From: Jiangella muralis
GTDB lineage: Bacteria; Actinomycetota; Actinomycetes; Jiangellales; Jiangellaceae
Length of the DNA: 64,000 bases
NCBI RefSeq assembly: GCF_001270745.1
Contig: NZ_KQ434751.1
Coordinates: 226,176-290,175 of the forward strand
Direction: 5' to 3'
Of the stretch, positions 36,956 through 44,541 are shown piece after piece. The notes under the pieces are model-generated. The model had not been told where the DNA came from and made no database searches. It saw only the letters and a list, made by a program, of their open reading frames with translations. The first letter of the stretch is position 1. Every line of letters begins with the position of its first letter. Both the position numbers and the translations under genes were made by a program.

Positions 36956-39439
36956 GTGTCGGCCAGCAACGAGATCGACGACTTCGCGAGTCTGCTCCGG
37001 CGGCATCGGCTGGCGGCCGGGCTGTCGCAGGAGGAGCTTGCGGAGAAGGCCGGTCTCAGTTCCGACGCCGTCGCCGCGCTGGAGCGCGGCCGCCGACGCG
37101 CGCCCCGGCCGCTGACGGTGCGGCTGCTGGCCACCGCGCTGAACCTGTCCGAGGCCGACTTCGCCGAGTTCACCGAGTCGCTGCGCCGGTCGCCGGTGGT
37201 CCACGCGCCGCAGGTCCAGGGCCCGCCGCTGCCGCCCGACGTCCTCATCGGCCGGGCCACCGAGCTGGCCGAGCTGACGTCGCTGCTGGGCCACGGCGGC
37301 GTCCGGCTGGTCACGCTGACCGGGCTCGGCGGCGTCGGCAAGACCCGGCTCGCGGTCGCCGTCGCCAACGAGGTGCGCCACCGGTTCGAGGGCGGCGTGT
37401 GCTGGGTGCCGCTGGCGGCGCGTCCGGACGGGCCGGAGGTCATCGACGCCGTCGCGGCCGCCGTCGGGCTGCGGCCGGCCTCCGACGCCGCCGAGGTCGA
37501 CGCGCTGGCCGAGCACATCGGCTCGCGGCAGCTGCTGGTCGTCCTGGACAACTGCGAGCACGTCGTCGAGACCTGCGCCTGGCTGTGCACCGTCCTGCTG
37601 CAGCGCTGCCCGCGGCTGGCGTTCCTCGCGACCAGCCGCGAGTTGCTGCGCGCGCCCGGCGAGGTGGTGCGGCAGGTGCAGCCGCTGGCGGTGCCGCCGT
37701 CGCGGGCCGAGATCGAGGAGATCCGCGAGGCCGACGCCGTCCGGATGTTCCTCGCCCGCGCCGCCGCGCACGGCGTCCACCCGCGCGACGACCGGCTGCG
37801 CCAGGTCAGCCGGGTGTGCCGGAGCCTCCAGGGCATCCCGCTGGCGATCGAGCTGGCGGCCGCACGGGTGAACGTCCTGACCATCGAGCAGATCGCGGAC
37901 GAGCTCGACTCCTCCTCGCGCATCCTGTCCGGTGGCAGCCGTACGGCCCCGCTGCGCCAGCAGACCATCGACGCCGCGCTGGACTGGAGCTACCAGCTGC
38001 TCAGCGCCGAGGAACGGGAGTTCTTCGAGGCGGTGTCGACGTTCTCCGGCGGCTGGACGATGCCGGCCGCGGTCGCGGTGTTCTGCGCCGAGCGGACCGA
38101 CGCCTGTCACGAACGGGTGCTCGACCTCACCGGGCGGCTGATCGACAAGTCGCTGCTCCTCGTCGACCGCGACGCGGCCGAAGCGCGCTACTCGATGTTC
38201 TCCGTCATCCGCCAGTACGCCGACCGGCGGCTCGACGACGGCGGCCGGCGTACCGTCATCGAGCAGCGGCACCTGCGTCACTTCGTCGAGCTGGCCGAGC
38301 GGGCCGAACGGACCCTCGGCACCGACCAGCAGGCCGCCACGCTGGACCACCTCGACGTCGAGCTGGACAACCTGCGGGTGGCGCTCGGCCGGGCGATCAG
38401 CCGGGAGCTGGGCGGCGAGTCGATGCGGCTGGCGGCCGCGCTGTGGCGGTACTACTACCTGCGCGGCCACTACTCCGAGGGCCGCGACTGGCTGGAGTCG
38501 GCGCTGCGCATCGCCCGCGTCGCCGCCCCCGCCGACGGCGTCGCGCCGGCCGCGCTGGCCGGGGCCGCCCGCGGCGCCGGGTACCTGGCGTTCCTGCAGT
38601 GCGAGTACGACGTCGCCGCCGAACGGCTGCAGGAGGCGCTGGACCGCTACCGCCGTCTCGACGACTCCGCCGGCGCGGCGCTCACGCTGCGGCACCTGGG
38701 CAGCATCGCCCGCGAGCGCGCCGACTACGACGTCGCGCTCGAACTGCACCTGGAGAGCCTGCACCTCTACCAGCAGCTGGGCGACAAGGCCGGCATCGCG
38801 TGGGCCCGGCACTACCTCGGGTTCGTGTCGTGGCTGCGCATGGACCTCGACGGCGCCCGCGACTACTCGGCGGCGGCACTCGGTTACTTCCAGCAGGCCG
38901 GCGACGGCGAGGGCATCACGTGGTCGCAGCTCAACCTCGGCGTCGTCGCGCTCTACGACGGCGACCTCGACGGCGCCGAGCGGCTGCTGCACCAGAGCCT
39001 CGGCCGGGCGCAACGGCTGGGCTACCGCGAAGGCGTGGGCTGGTCGCTCAACCAGCTGGGGGTGGTGGCCCGCCGTCAGGGGCGGCTCGAACGGGCCATC
39101 CATCTGCTCGACGAGAGCCTGGCCGAACACCAGGAGCTCGGCGACAAGTGGCGCGCGGCGAGCGTCCTGGAGGCGCTCGCGTCGGTGGCGCAGGAGCACC
39201 GGAACACCGGGTACGCCGCGTTCCTGCTCGGCGCCGCGTCGGCGGTCCGCGACACCATCGGGGCGCCGGTGCCGTTGTGCGAGCGTTCCGACACCGAGGT
39301 CACCACGGCGGCGGTCCGCGACGCGCTCGGCGAGCGCGCGTTCGCCCACGCCTGGGGCGCGGGTCAGGCCACGCCCCTGCACGCCGTGGCCGACGGCTAC
39401 CCGCCGGAGGCGCTCAGCACGCTCGACACGCCCTGGTGA
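36956..39439 (+). CDS. XRE / NB-ARC / TPR signal-transduction ATPase (STAND regulator)
   Basis: 827-residue regulator in three parts. An XRE helix-turn-helix (about 8-65, LSQEELAEKAGLSSDAVAAL) is followed by a STAND ATPase with Walker A GLGGVGKTRLA near 124-134 and Walker B LLVVLDNCEHV near 195. The last 350 residues are TPR-like repeats with recurrent LG-x8-A-x3 spacing, such as GDKAGIAWARHYLGF. Such proteins switch DNA binding on when a ligand releases the repeats. GTG 36956 after ggagg. The target genes are unknown. Confidence 0.92.
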   Translation: MSASNEIDDFASLLRRHRLAAGLSQEELAEKAGLSSDAVAALERGRRRAPRPLTVRLLATALNLSEADFAEFTESLRRSPVVHAPQVQGPPLPPDVLIGRATELAELTSLLGHGGVRLVTLTGLGGVGKTRLAVAVANEVRHRFEGGVCWVPLAARPDGPEVIDAVAAAVGLRPASDAAEVDALAEHIGSRQLLVVLDNCEHVVETCAWLCTVLLQRCPRLAFLATSRELLRAPGEVVRQVQPLAVPPSRAEIEEIREADAVRMFLARAAAHGVHPRDDRLRQVSRVCRSLQGIPLAIELAAARVNVLTIEQIADELDSSSRILSGGSRTAPLRQQTIDAALDWSYQLLSAEEREFFEAVSTFSGGWTMPAAVAVFCAERTDACHERVLDLTGRLIDKSLLLVDRDAAEARYSMFSVIRQYADRRLDDGGRRTVIEQRHLRHFVELAERAERTLGTDQQAATLDHLDVELDNLRVALGRAISRELGGESMRLAAALWRYYYLRGHYSEGRDWLESALRIARVAAPADGVAPAALAGAARGAGYLAFLQCEYDVAAERLQEALDRYRRLDDSAGAALTLRHLGSIARERADYDVALELHLESLHLYQQLGDKAGIAWARHYLGFVSWLRMDLDGARDYSAAALGYFQQAGDGEGITWSQLNLGVVALYDGDLDGAERLLHQSLGRAQRLGYREGVGWSLNQLGVVARRQGRLERAIHLLDESLAEHQELGDKWRAASVLEALASVAQEHRNTGYAAFLLGAASAVRDTIGAPVPLCERSDTEVTTAAVRDALGERAFAHAWGAGQATPLHAVADGYPPEALSTLDTPW

Positions 39440-39467
39440 GTCCTGCGGTCGCCGGGGAAGGTGCCCG

Positions 39468-39507
39468 GCCGGCAGCGGTCTTGCCCCCCGCTAGACGCGC
39501 TGCCGGC
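39468..39507 (+). terminator. Hairpin after the STAND regulator
   Basis: gccggcagcg (39468-39477) and cgctgccggc (39498-39507) form perfect 10-bp arms around a 20-base loop, 29 bases past the stop. The remaining 175 bases to the convergent gene hold nothing else that I can identify. Confidence 0.6.
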
Positions 39508-39682
39508 CAAGCTGTGCGGCGCCGGCGCCTGGCTATGTCCACCCACATCTGCTACGGGATCCGGCACTCCTCCCCCCGCAGGAACAACAATGTCGTGCCA
39601 GTGAGATCCGCAACAGCTACAGCACCCTGACAACTCCCTGACAATGTGGATCCGGCCGTACTCCTTGTGGTAAAACGCCGGC

Positions 39683-40891
39683 TCAGCGGCCGCCGCCCGG
39701 CACCCGGACGTCGGCCCAGACGAGGCGGTGGTCGCTGGTCGGGAACGGAAACTCCCCGGTCAGCCGGGACAGCGGGTCGGCGCGGACCGGCCAGAACACG
39801 CCGGCGCCCACCGGGCGCAGCTGCCGCGACGGCAGGACGTAGTCGGCGCGCAGGTTGCCCGGCGCGCTGTCGGCGAAGTCGGCGGTGTCGTAGCGCGGGT
39901 CGCCCCCGTGCGACGCGTTCGCGCCGCCCTGCAGGACGGCCGCCTCGGAGGCGCCGGCGGACGTGGGCAGCGGGTCGACGACGCGGGGGTGCTCCAGCAG
40001 CTGCTGGATCGCGCCGGGCACGGAGTCACCGTCGACGGGGTCGCTGTTCTGGTCGCCGAGGATGACGAACGCCGAGCCCGGCTTCAGCCCACCTCGCCCG
40101 CCCTCGTCGTCGTAGATCCAGCTCGCCCGGCCCGGGCCGACGTACTCGGCCCAGAAACGGATCTCGTCGTGGTTGCGCCGGCCGTTGCGGTCCTCGGGGC
40201 CGTCGAACGTCGGCGGCGTCGGGTGCGAGACCAGCACATGCACCGTCCGGTGGCCCACCTGCACGGGGACGTCCCAGTGCGACTTGCTGGACAGCCGGAG
40301 GATGTCCTGCTCCTCGGGCGAGTAGAACGCCGTCGGCAGCAGCGCGCCCGGCAGGTCCTTCCAGCGGAAGTTCTGGAACGTGCGGACGTCGTCCTCGACG
40401 ATCGGGTACGTCGAGAGCACCGCCATGCCGTACTGGCCGGGGAACAGCCCGAACCCGAACGCGTCGTCGCCGCCGCCGACCGTGCCGTCGTTGTTGAGGT
40501 CGAAGCCGCTCGGGATGCCGGTGTTGGACGGCGCGACGTACGCGTACGGGTACTCGATCGGGTCGGCGCCGCCCTGGCCGACCTCCAGGTAGTTGGCGCG
40601 GAACAGGTCGGCCGCGACGCCGTCCTCGACGTAGTCGAACTCGTTCAGCAGGATGATGTCGGGCCGGGTCCGCTGGATGACCTCGGCGACGGCCCGCGCC
40701 TGGGGGTCGGCGCCGGTGGACAGGTCATCCACCAGCTCGCCCTCGGCGGCGCGGTTCAGGCTCAGGTTGTAGGTGGCGACGCGGAGCTCGGCGGCGCCGG
40801 GCCGGTCGGCGTTCGCCGGAGCCGCGGCCAGCACCGCCGCGGCTGTGGTCAGGGCCGCCGTCACCGCGACGGCGCGGAGCGAGGTATGCAT
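39683..40891 (-). CDS. Secreted endonuclease/exonuclease/phosphatase family protein
   Basis: 402 residues. A signal peptide (LRAVAVTAALTTAAAVLAAA) precedes a DNase I-like domain: LRVATYNLSLNRA, DIILLNEFDYVEDG (catalytic Glu), VLVSHPTPPTFDGPED, FVILGDQNSDPVDGDS and the C-terminal SDHRLVWADV with the general-base His. The insertion DLNNDGTVGGGDDAFG is an EF-hand-like calcium loop often found in secreted members. Likely an extracellular phosphodiesterase or nuclease. ATG at 40891. Confidence 0.9.
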   Translation of the reverse strand: MHTSLRAVAVTAALTTAAAVLAAAPANADRPGAAELRVATYNLSLNRAAEGELVDDLSTGADPQARAVAEVIQRTRPDIILLNEFDYVEDGVAADLFRANYLEVGQGGADPIEYPYAYVAPSNTGIPSGFDLNNDGTVGGGDDAFGFGLFPGQYGMAVLSTYPIVEDDVRTFQNFRWKDLPGALLPTAFYSPEEQDILRLSSKSHWDVPVQVGHRTVHVLVSHPTPPTFDGPEDRNGRRNHDEIRFWAEYVGPGRASWIYDDEGGRGGLKPGSAFVILGDQNSDPVDGDSVPGAIQQLLEHPRVVDPLPTSAGASEAAVLQGGANASHGGDPRYDTADFADSAPGNLRADYVLPSRQLRPVGAGVFWPVRADPLSRLTGEFPFPTSDHRLVWADVRVPGGGR

Positions 40892-40929
40892 GGCGCCACA
40901 CCCTAGACCTCCGGGGCGAACACCAGGCG

Positions 40930-41112
40930 TCACGACGATGACAGGGCGGCGAGCTCGAGCAGCCGCCGGGCCAGCGCGGCGTCGGTGACGAGCGCGGTGG
41001 CGATGACGGCCGGGGTGTCGCGCAGCGCCTGCAGCGGCACGCCGACGATCCGCTCGTCGAAGCCGCCGGTGACGTCGCGCCCGGCGGCGTCGAACAGCCG
41101 CGCACCGGACTC
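40930..41112 (-). pseudogene. 3' remnant of a SorC/DeoR-type sugar-responsive regulator
   Basis: About 60 codons, GESGARLFDAAGRDVTGG followed by DERIVGVPLQALRDTPAVIA and LARRLLELAAL, match the C-terminal end of the sugar-binding domain of SorC-type regulators. Everything N-terminal, including the helix-turn-helix, is absent. The break is near 41112, where an equally truncated permease fragment begins in the other direction. Confidence 0.65.
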
Positions 41113-41125
41113 GCCGACGCCCGGC

Positions 41126-41368
41126 CTGGCGGCGACGGCGCTGATCTGCGTGATCTTCTCCTGGAACGAGTTCTTCTTCTCCGTCAACCTCACCGCGTCG
41201 CAGGCCGCGACGGTGCCGCTGTTCCTCGTCGGCTTCATGACCAGCGAGGGCCTGTACTGGGCCCAACTGGCCGCCGCGGCGACGCTGGCCTCGCTGCCGG
41301 TGGTGCTGGCCGGCTGGGTGGCGCAGAAGCAACTCGTCCGCGGCCTGTCGATGGGCGCGATCAAGTAG
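41126..41368 (+). pseudogene. 3' remnant of a sugar ABC transporter permease (MalG type)
   Basis: Eighty codons reading LAATALICVIFSWNEFFFSV, then VPLFLVGFMTSEGLYWAQLA and the family's usual end QKQLVRGLSMGAIK and stop. This is the last two membrane segments of a carbohydrate permease of the MalG group. The EAA loop and the N-terminal four helices are missing, so it cannot function. Together with the regulator remnant it marks a deletion. Confidence 0.75.
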
Positions 41369-41407
41369 GTCTCGCGTCGCCACATCGGCAGGTCCGGGTC
41401 CCGTTCT

Positions 41408-41454
41408 GGCGTGTTGACACCAGCGCCAACAGTTGGCGTCTGCGTCAACACGCC
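41408..41454. repeat. Long-palindrome repeat, copy 2
   Basis: 47-base palindrome centred on 41431. The outer arms ggcgtgttgac/gtcaacacgcc are perfect and extend to 17 bp with one mismatch; the inner arms are gcgccaac/gttggcg. It shares 24 identical bases with copy 1 at 8775-8798. It stands 40 bases after the permease remnant and could terminate that relic transcript. Confidence 0.75.
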
Positions 41455-41498
41455 GGAACGACCGCCCTTCTCCCGCCCGTCCAGCATGTGGATGGTCC

Positions 41499-41527
41499 TT
41501 GATTCCTAGCGAGTCACTGGGAATTAT
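41499..41527 (+). promoter_or_regulatory. Promoter of the cysteine leader/cdo unit
   Basis: TTGATT (41499-41504), 17 bases, AATTAT (41522-41527). The predicted start of transcription, 41534-41535, coincides with the ATG of the leader peptide, so the leader would be translated without a 5' leader sequence. The region is AT-richer than its surroundings. Confidence 0.5.
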
Positions 41528-41534
41528 CGTCCGC

Positions 41535-41552
41535 ATGCGCTGCTGTTGCTGA
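41535..41552 (+). CDS. Three-cysteine leader peptide MRCCC
   Basis: Six codons: ATG CGC TGC TGT TGC TGA. It lies 43 bases before the cysteine dioxygenase start and directly behind a promoter. Short leaders with consecutive Cys codons are known in mycobacteria as cysteine-responsive attenuators of sulphur genes, so the placement is telling. After the stop, ctccgg (41554-41559) can pair with ccggag (41585-41590), which contains the Shine-Dalgarno of the dioxygenase gene. Confidence 0.7.
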   Translation: MRCCC

Positions 41553-41595
41553 CCTCCGGCCCCTCACCCTCTTCCGCACGTCCACCGGAGCTCAG

Positions 41596-42081
41596 ATGAC
41601 CATCGCACCCACCCCCGTCGCGCTGCGCGACCTCGTCGACCTGACCCGTACCGTCGCCGCCGAGGTGCGGGCCGGCCGGCACCCCGTCCGCTTCGACGCC
41701 GACGACCGGTGGTCGGTCCGACTGTCCAGCGACCCGTACACCGACGTCTGGCTGATCAGCTGGACACAGGAGCAGTCCACCGAGCTGCACGACCACGCCG
41801 GGTCGCTCGGCGCACTGACGGTCGTGTCCGGCGTCGTCACCGAGCGGTTCTGGACCGGGTCGGCGTCCCGGCTGCGGGAGCGGCGGCTGCGCGGCGGCCG
41901 CGGCATCGGGTTCCCGGTCGGCCACGTGCACGACGTCGTCAACACCGAGCCGTCGCCGGCGGTCACCGTGCACGCGTACTCGCCGCCGCTCACGGCGATG
42001 GGCTACTACGAGGTCGACGGCGCCGGCGCGCTGCGGCGGGTGCGGACCGTCCTCACCGACGAGCCGGAGCCGGCCCGGTGA
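41596..42081 (+). CDS. Cysteine dioxygenase family protein
   Basis: Non-haem iron cupin of 161 residues that oxidises the thiol of cysteine (or a related thiol such as 3-mercaptopropionate) to a sulphinate. Iron ligands fit H65 and H67 in STELHDHAGSLGALTV and H110 or H112 in GFPVGHVHDVVNTE; the ending HAYSPPLTAMGYYEV is typical. ATG 41596 has cggag upstream, the bases that may be hidden by the leader hairpin. Overlaps the rhodanese gene (GTGA). Confidence 0.92.
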   Translation: MTIAPTPVALRDLVDLTRTVAAEVRAGRHPVRFDADDRWSVRLSSDPYTDVWLISWTQEQSTELHDHAGSLGALTVVSGVVTERFWTGSASRLRERRLRGGRGIGFPVGHVHDVVNTEPSPAVTVHAYSPPLTAMGYYEVDGAGALRRVRTVLTDEPEPAR

Positions 42082-42476
42082 GCCCGCGGGTGGAGGCGCT
42101 GCTGGACGCGGCCCGCGCTCGCATCGTCCGGCTCACCCCGGAGCAGGCCGCCCACGCCGTCACCTACGAGCGGGCGCTGCTGGTCGACACCCGGCCGGCC
42201 GCGGACCGGGAGCGGTTCGGCGCCATCCCGGGCGCGCTGCTGGTCGAGCGGAACGTGCTGGAGTGGCGGCTCGACCCCACCAGCCCGCACCGGCTCGCGC
42301 AGGCCGACGACCCGCAGCGCACCGTCATCGTGTTCTGCAACGAGGGGTACGCGTCCAGCCTCGCCGCCGCGTCGCTGCGCGACCTCGGCCTGGTCAACGC
42401 GACGGACCTGGCCGGCGGCTTCCACGCGTGGGCCGCGGCCGGCCTTCCGGTCACGGGACGGCCCGCTGCCCCCTAG
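42078..42476 (+). CDS. Rhodanese-like sulphurtransferase
   Basis: Single-domain rhodanese of 132 residues with catalytic C87 in the loop IVFCNEGYASSLAA. The preceding ALLVDTRPAADRERFGAIPGA is the CH2A motif. Likely handles persulphide or sulphite released in cysteine breakdown by the coupled dioxygenase. GTG 42078 overlaps the dioxygenase stop by four bases. Confidence 0.92.
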   Translation: MSPRVEALLDAARARIVRLTPEQAAHAVTYERALLVDTRPAADRERFGAIPGALLVERNVLEWRLDPTSPHRLAQADDPQRTVIVFCNEGYASSLAAASLRDLGLVNATDLAGGFHAWAAAGLPVTGRPAAP

Positions 42477-42488
42477 GCTCGGGGGATG
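42474..42488 (+). promoter_or_regulatory. Leaderless -10 box of the HAD nucleotidase
   Basis: TAGGCT at 42474-42479, six bases, then ATG at 42486. The T-A-G of the box is at the same time the stop codon of the rhodanese gene, so promoter and stop share bases. Confidence 0.5.
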
Positions 42489-43895
42489 ACGCCTCCGGAC
42501 GGGCTGGAACGCGGTGTCTACGCCAACCGCACGCTGAACCTGCGCTCGGTGCAGGCCATCGGCTACGACATGGACTACACGCTCATCCACTACCGCACCG
42601 ACGCGTGGGAGCGGACGGCGTTCGAGCACGCCACCCGGGTGCTCGCGGCCGGCGACTATCCCGTCGCCGGCCTCGTGTTCGAGCCGGACCGGTACCTGCA
42701 GGGGCTGGTCATCGACCTCGACCTCGGCAATCTCGTCAAGGCGACCCGGTTCGGCTACGTCATCCAGGCCCAGCACGGCACCCGGCTGCTGTCCTTCGAC
42801 GAGCTGCGCACCACCTACAACGGCGTCACCGTCGACCTCAACAACCCGCGCTTCCGGTTCATGAACACGCTGTTCACGATCTCCGAGTCGGCGCTCTACG
42901 CCCAGTTCGTCGACCGCCTCGACGACGGCACCATCCCCGGCCCGCTCGGTTACGACGAGCTGTACCGCATCGTGTCGGCGGCGCTCGACGAGTCGCACAT
43001 GACCGGCGCGCTGAAGGCGGAGATCGTCGCCGACCCGGACCGGTTCTGCGACGTCGACCCGTCCACCGCGCAGACGCTGATCGACCAGCGGCTGGCCGGG
43101 AAGCGGCTGCTGCTCATCACGAACAGCGAGTGGGCCTACACGAAGGCGATGATGAGCTACGCCTTCGACCGGCACGTGCCGTCCGGGTCGTGGCGCGACC
43201 TGTTCGACATCGTCGTCGTGGCCGCCGCGAAGCCCCGCTTCTTCTCCGAGGTCGAGCCGGTGTTCCGGGTCGTCGACGCCGAGCGCGGCCTGCTGCAGCC
43301 GCACTGGGGGCCGCTGAAGACCGGCGACGTCTACCACGGCGGCTGCGCCCGGCAGGTCGAGCAGAGCCTCGGCCTCACCGGCGCCGAGATCCTCTACGTC
43401 GGCGACCACCTCTTCGGCGACGTCCACGTCACCAAGTCCGCGCTGCGCTGGCGGACCGCGCTGATCATGCGTGAGCTGGAGGCCGAGATCGCGGCCGCGA
43501 TGGCGTTCGCCTCCGACGAGGCCGAGCTGCGGCGGCTGATGACCGAGAAGTCGGCGCTGGAGGACGGGCTCGCGCAGGCCCGCATGGCGCTGCTGCGCCC
43601 CGGCGACGACGGCACCCGTGATGCCGTCGAGGCGCTCCGGGCCGCTCTGCGCACGCTGGACGAGCGCATCGCGCCGCTCGCCCGCGCCGCCGGCGAGCTC
43701 GGCAACCCCACCTGGGGCCCGATGATGCGGGCCGGCAATGACAAGAGCCTGTTCGCCCGCCAGGTCGAGAAGTACGCCGACATCTACACGTCGCGGGTGA
43801 CCAACCTCGGCCTGCGCACACCGTTCGCGTTCCTCCGCGCGGCGCGGACGTCACTGCCGCACGACCTCATGCCGCGCGAGATCGCGCCGGAGTAG
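42486..43895 (+). CDS. HAD-IG family 5'-nucleotidase
   Basis: Cytosolic nucleotidase of the HAD-IG family (related to cytosolic purine nucleotidase NT5C2), 469 residues. HAD motif I is YDMDYTLIHYR with nucleophile D28 and acid D30. Motif II is in LLLITNSEWAYT, Lys is in GPLKTGDVYHGG, and metal residues are in ILYVGDHLFGDV. A helical C-terminal part ends in FAFLRAARTSLPHDLM, which is conserved. Probably dephosphorylates IMP or GMP. Confidence 0.95.
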   Translation: MTPPDGLERGVYANRTLNLRSVQAIGYDMDYTLIHYRTDAWERTAFEHATRVLAAGDYPVAGLVFEPDRYLQGLVIDLDLGNLVKATRFGYVIQAQHGTRLLSFDELRTTYNGVTVDLNNPRFRFMNTLFTISESALYAQFVDRLDDGTIPGPLGYDELYRIVSAALDESHMTGALKAEIVADPDRFCDVDPSTAQTLIDQRLAGKRLLLITNSEWAYTKAMMSYAFDRHVPSGSWRDLFDIVVVAAAKPRFFSEVEPVFRVVDAERGLLQPHWGPLKTGDVYHGGCARQVEQSLGLTGAEILYVGDHLFGDVHVTKSALRWRTALIMRELEAEIAAAMAFASDEAELRRLMTEKSALEDGLAQARMALLRPGDDGTRDAVEALRAALRTLDERIAPLARAAGELGNPTWGPMMRAGNDKSLFARQVEKYADIYTSRVTNLGLRTPFAFLRAARTSLPHDLMPREIAPE

Positions 43896-43944
43896 GCCGG
43901 TCTAATTCGGACATCCTGCCCGGGGACAATTCACCCACAAAAAG

Positions 43945-43991
43945 ACCGTCCGCGTATGCTCTGGAGAATTCCAGAAGCATACGCGGACGGT
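43945..43991 (-). terminator. Strong rho-independent terminator of the small peptide gene
   Basis: Perfect 16-bp arms 43945-43960 and 43976-43991 with an inner ctgga/tccag stem, giving about 21 bp in all. Read on the minus strand the hairpin is followed by ctttttg, a genuine U-tract that is rare in this GC-rich DNA. It ends the transcript of the 27-codon gene and also separates it from the convergent nucleotidase gene. Confidence 0.8.
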
Positions 43992-44045
43992 TGGTGGGGA
44001 GCCGCCAAGCGCCCACCAGATGGAGAAGGGCTTACGTGCCGATTC

Positions 44046-44129
44046 TCAGCCGAGCAGGCCGGTCACGGTCCCCAGAAGCTGGTTGACCAGCGCGACGATG
44101 CTGTCGACGAGGCCGGAGAGTGCGTCCAT
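44046..44129 (-). CDS. 27-residue acidic amphipathic peptide
   Basis: Open frame MDALSGLVDSIVALVNQ followed by LLGTVTGLLG and a stop. Hydrophobic residues fall at 4, 7, 8, 11, 12, 14, 15, 18, 19, 22, 25 and 26, and polar or small ones at 2, 5, 6, 9, 10, 16, 17, 20, 21 and 24, the pattern of one amphipathic helix. There is no Lys or Arg, net charge is about -2, and no signal peptide. ATG 44129 has aaaggag seven bases upstream. Candidates are a surfactant or signalling peptide, a membrane-binding toxin, or a regulatory small protein; none is shown. Confidence 0.65.
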   Translation of the reverse strand: MDALSGLVDSIVALVNQLLGTVTGLLG

Positions 44130-44212
44130 GATCGTGCTCCTTTGGATGAGACCTTCGGTGGCGAACCGCGGAGCCAAGCTCTTGTCCGGACGACCCCGTG
44201 TTCTTGACTGTG

Positions 44213-44240
44213 AGTCTAGGCAGCGATTGTGGTTTCGCAA
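44213..44240 (-). promoter_or_regulatory. Promoter of the 27-residue peptide gene
   Basis: On the minus strand TTGCGA (44235-44240), 16 bases, TAGACT (44213-44218). Transcription would start near 44206, leaving a 77-base untranslated leader. The upstream 100 bases are the most AT-rich of the window. Confidence 0.45.
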
Positions 44241-44388
44241 GGAGAAACAACAAATCTTTGCTTGCGTGTCGCACCAATAGGCAATTCAACACGCACAGAA
44301 TGCCGCTCAAAGACGGACATACCTGTCTTGACACGCACCATCACCTTTCTGTCAACGCTAGTCGTGAGGCTCGGCCGCAGGTCACGCG

Positions 44389-44394
44389 TACCAT
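44389..44394 (+). promoter_or_regulatory. -10 box before the MetRS leader peptide
   Basis: TACCAT, seven bases before the ATG of the leader ORF at 44402. The first leader codon would be at or one base inside the 5' end of the transcript. A TTGACA at 44328-44333 is too far upstream to be its -35. Confidence 0.4.
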
Positions 44395-44401
44395 TGGCGG
44401 C

Positions 44402-44461
44402 ATGAACCAGTGCACGCTGCCGACCATGCGCCCCTCCGCGGGGCTCATCGGCGTGCGCTGA
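44402..44461 (+). CDS. Attenuator leader peptide of the MetRS paralogue
   Basis: Nineteen codons, MNQCTLPTMRPSAGLIGVR. Its own codons overlap the first arms of an attenuator: gcccc 44430-44434 can pair with ggggc 44440-44444. The internal Met codon 9 (44426-44428) lies immediately before the first arm. A ribosome waiting there would hide arm 1 and free arm 2 for antitermination. Confidence 0.55.
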   Translation: MNQCTLPTMRPSAGLIGVR

Positions 44462-44471
44462 CACCACACCA

Positions 44472-44498
44472 CGAAGCCCCTGCTCAGCGGGGGCTTCG
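44472..44498 (+). terminator. Attenuator hairpin before the MetRS paralogue
   Basis: cgaagcccc (44472-44480) pairs perfectly with ggggcttcg (44490-44498), extended by tgc/gcg, to a 12-bp stem with loop tca. The upstream leader segment ggggct (44440-44445) can instead pair with agcccc (44475-44480), which would prevent this hairpin. Arms 1-2, 2-3 and 3-4 are thus mutually exclusive as in trp-type attenuators. No U-tract follows. Confidence 0.6.
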
Positions 44499-44541
44499 GC
44501 ACGTCAGCACTCCCCCGCCGCGCAGGGCGGAGGAGATCGCC

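Noticed and set aside
41530-41595. SAM or other classical riboswitch before the cysteine dioxygenase
   Set aside because: The space is too short and no known aptamer motif is visible; the Cys leader explains the region better.
44216-44467. 83-codon minus-strand ORF over the AT-rich region before the MetRS leader
   Set aside because: It overlaps the promoter of the 27-residue gene, lacks a ribosome site and has no sensible composition.
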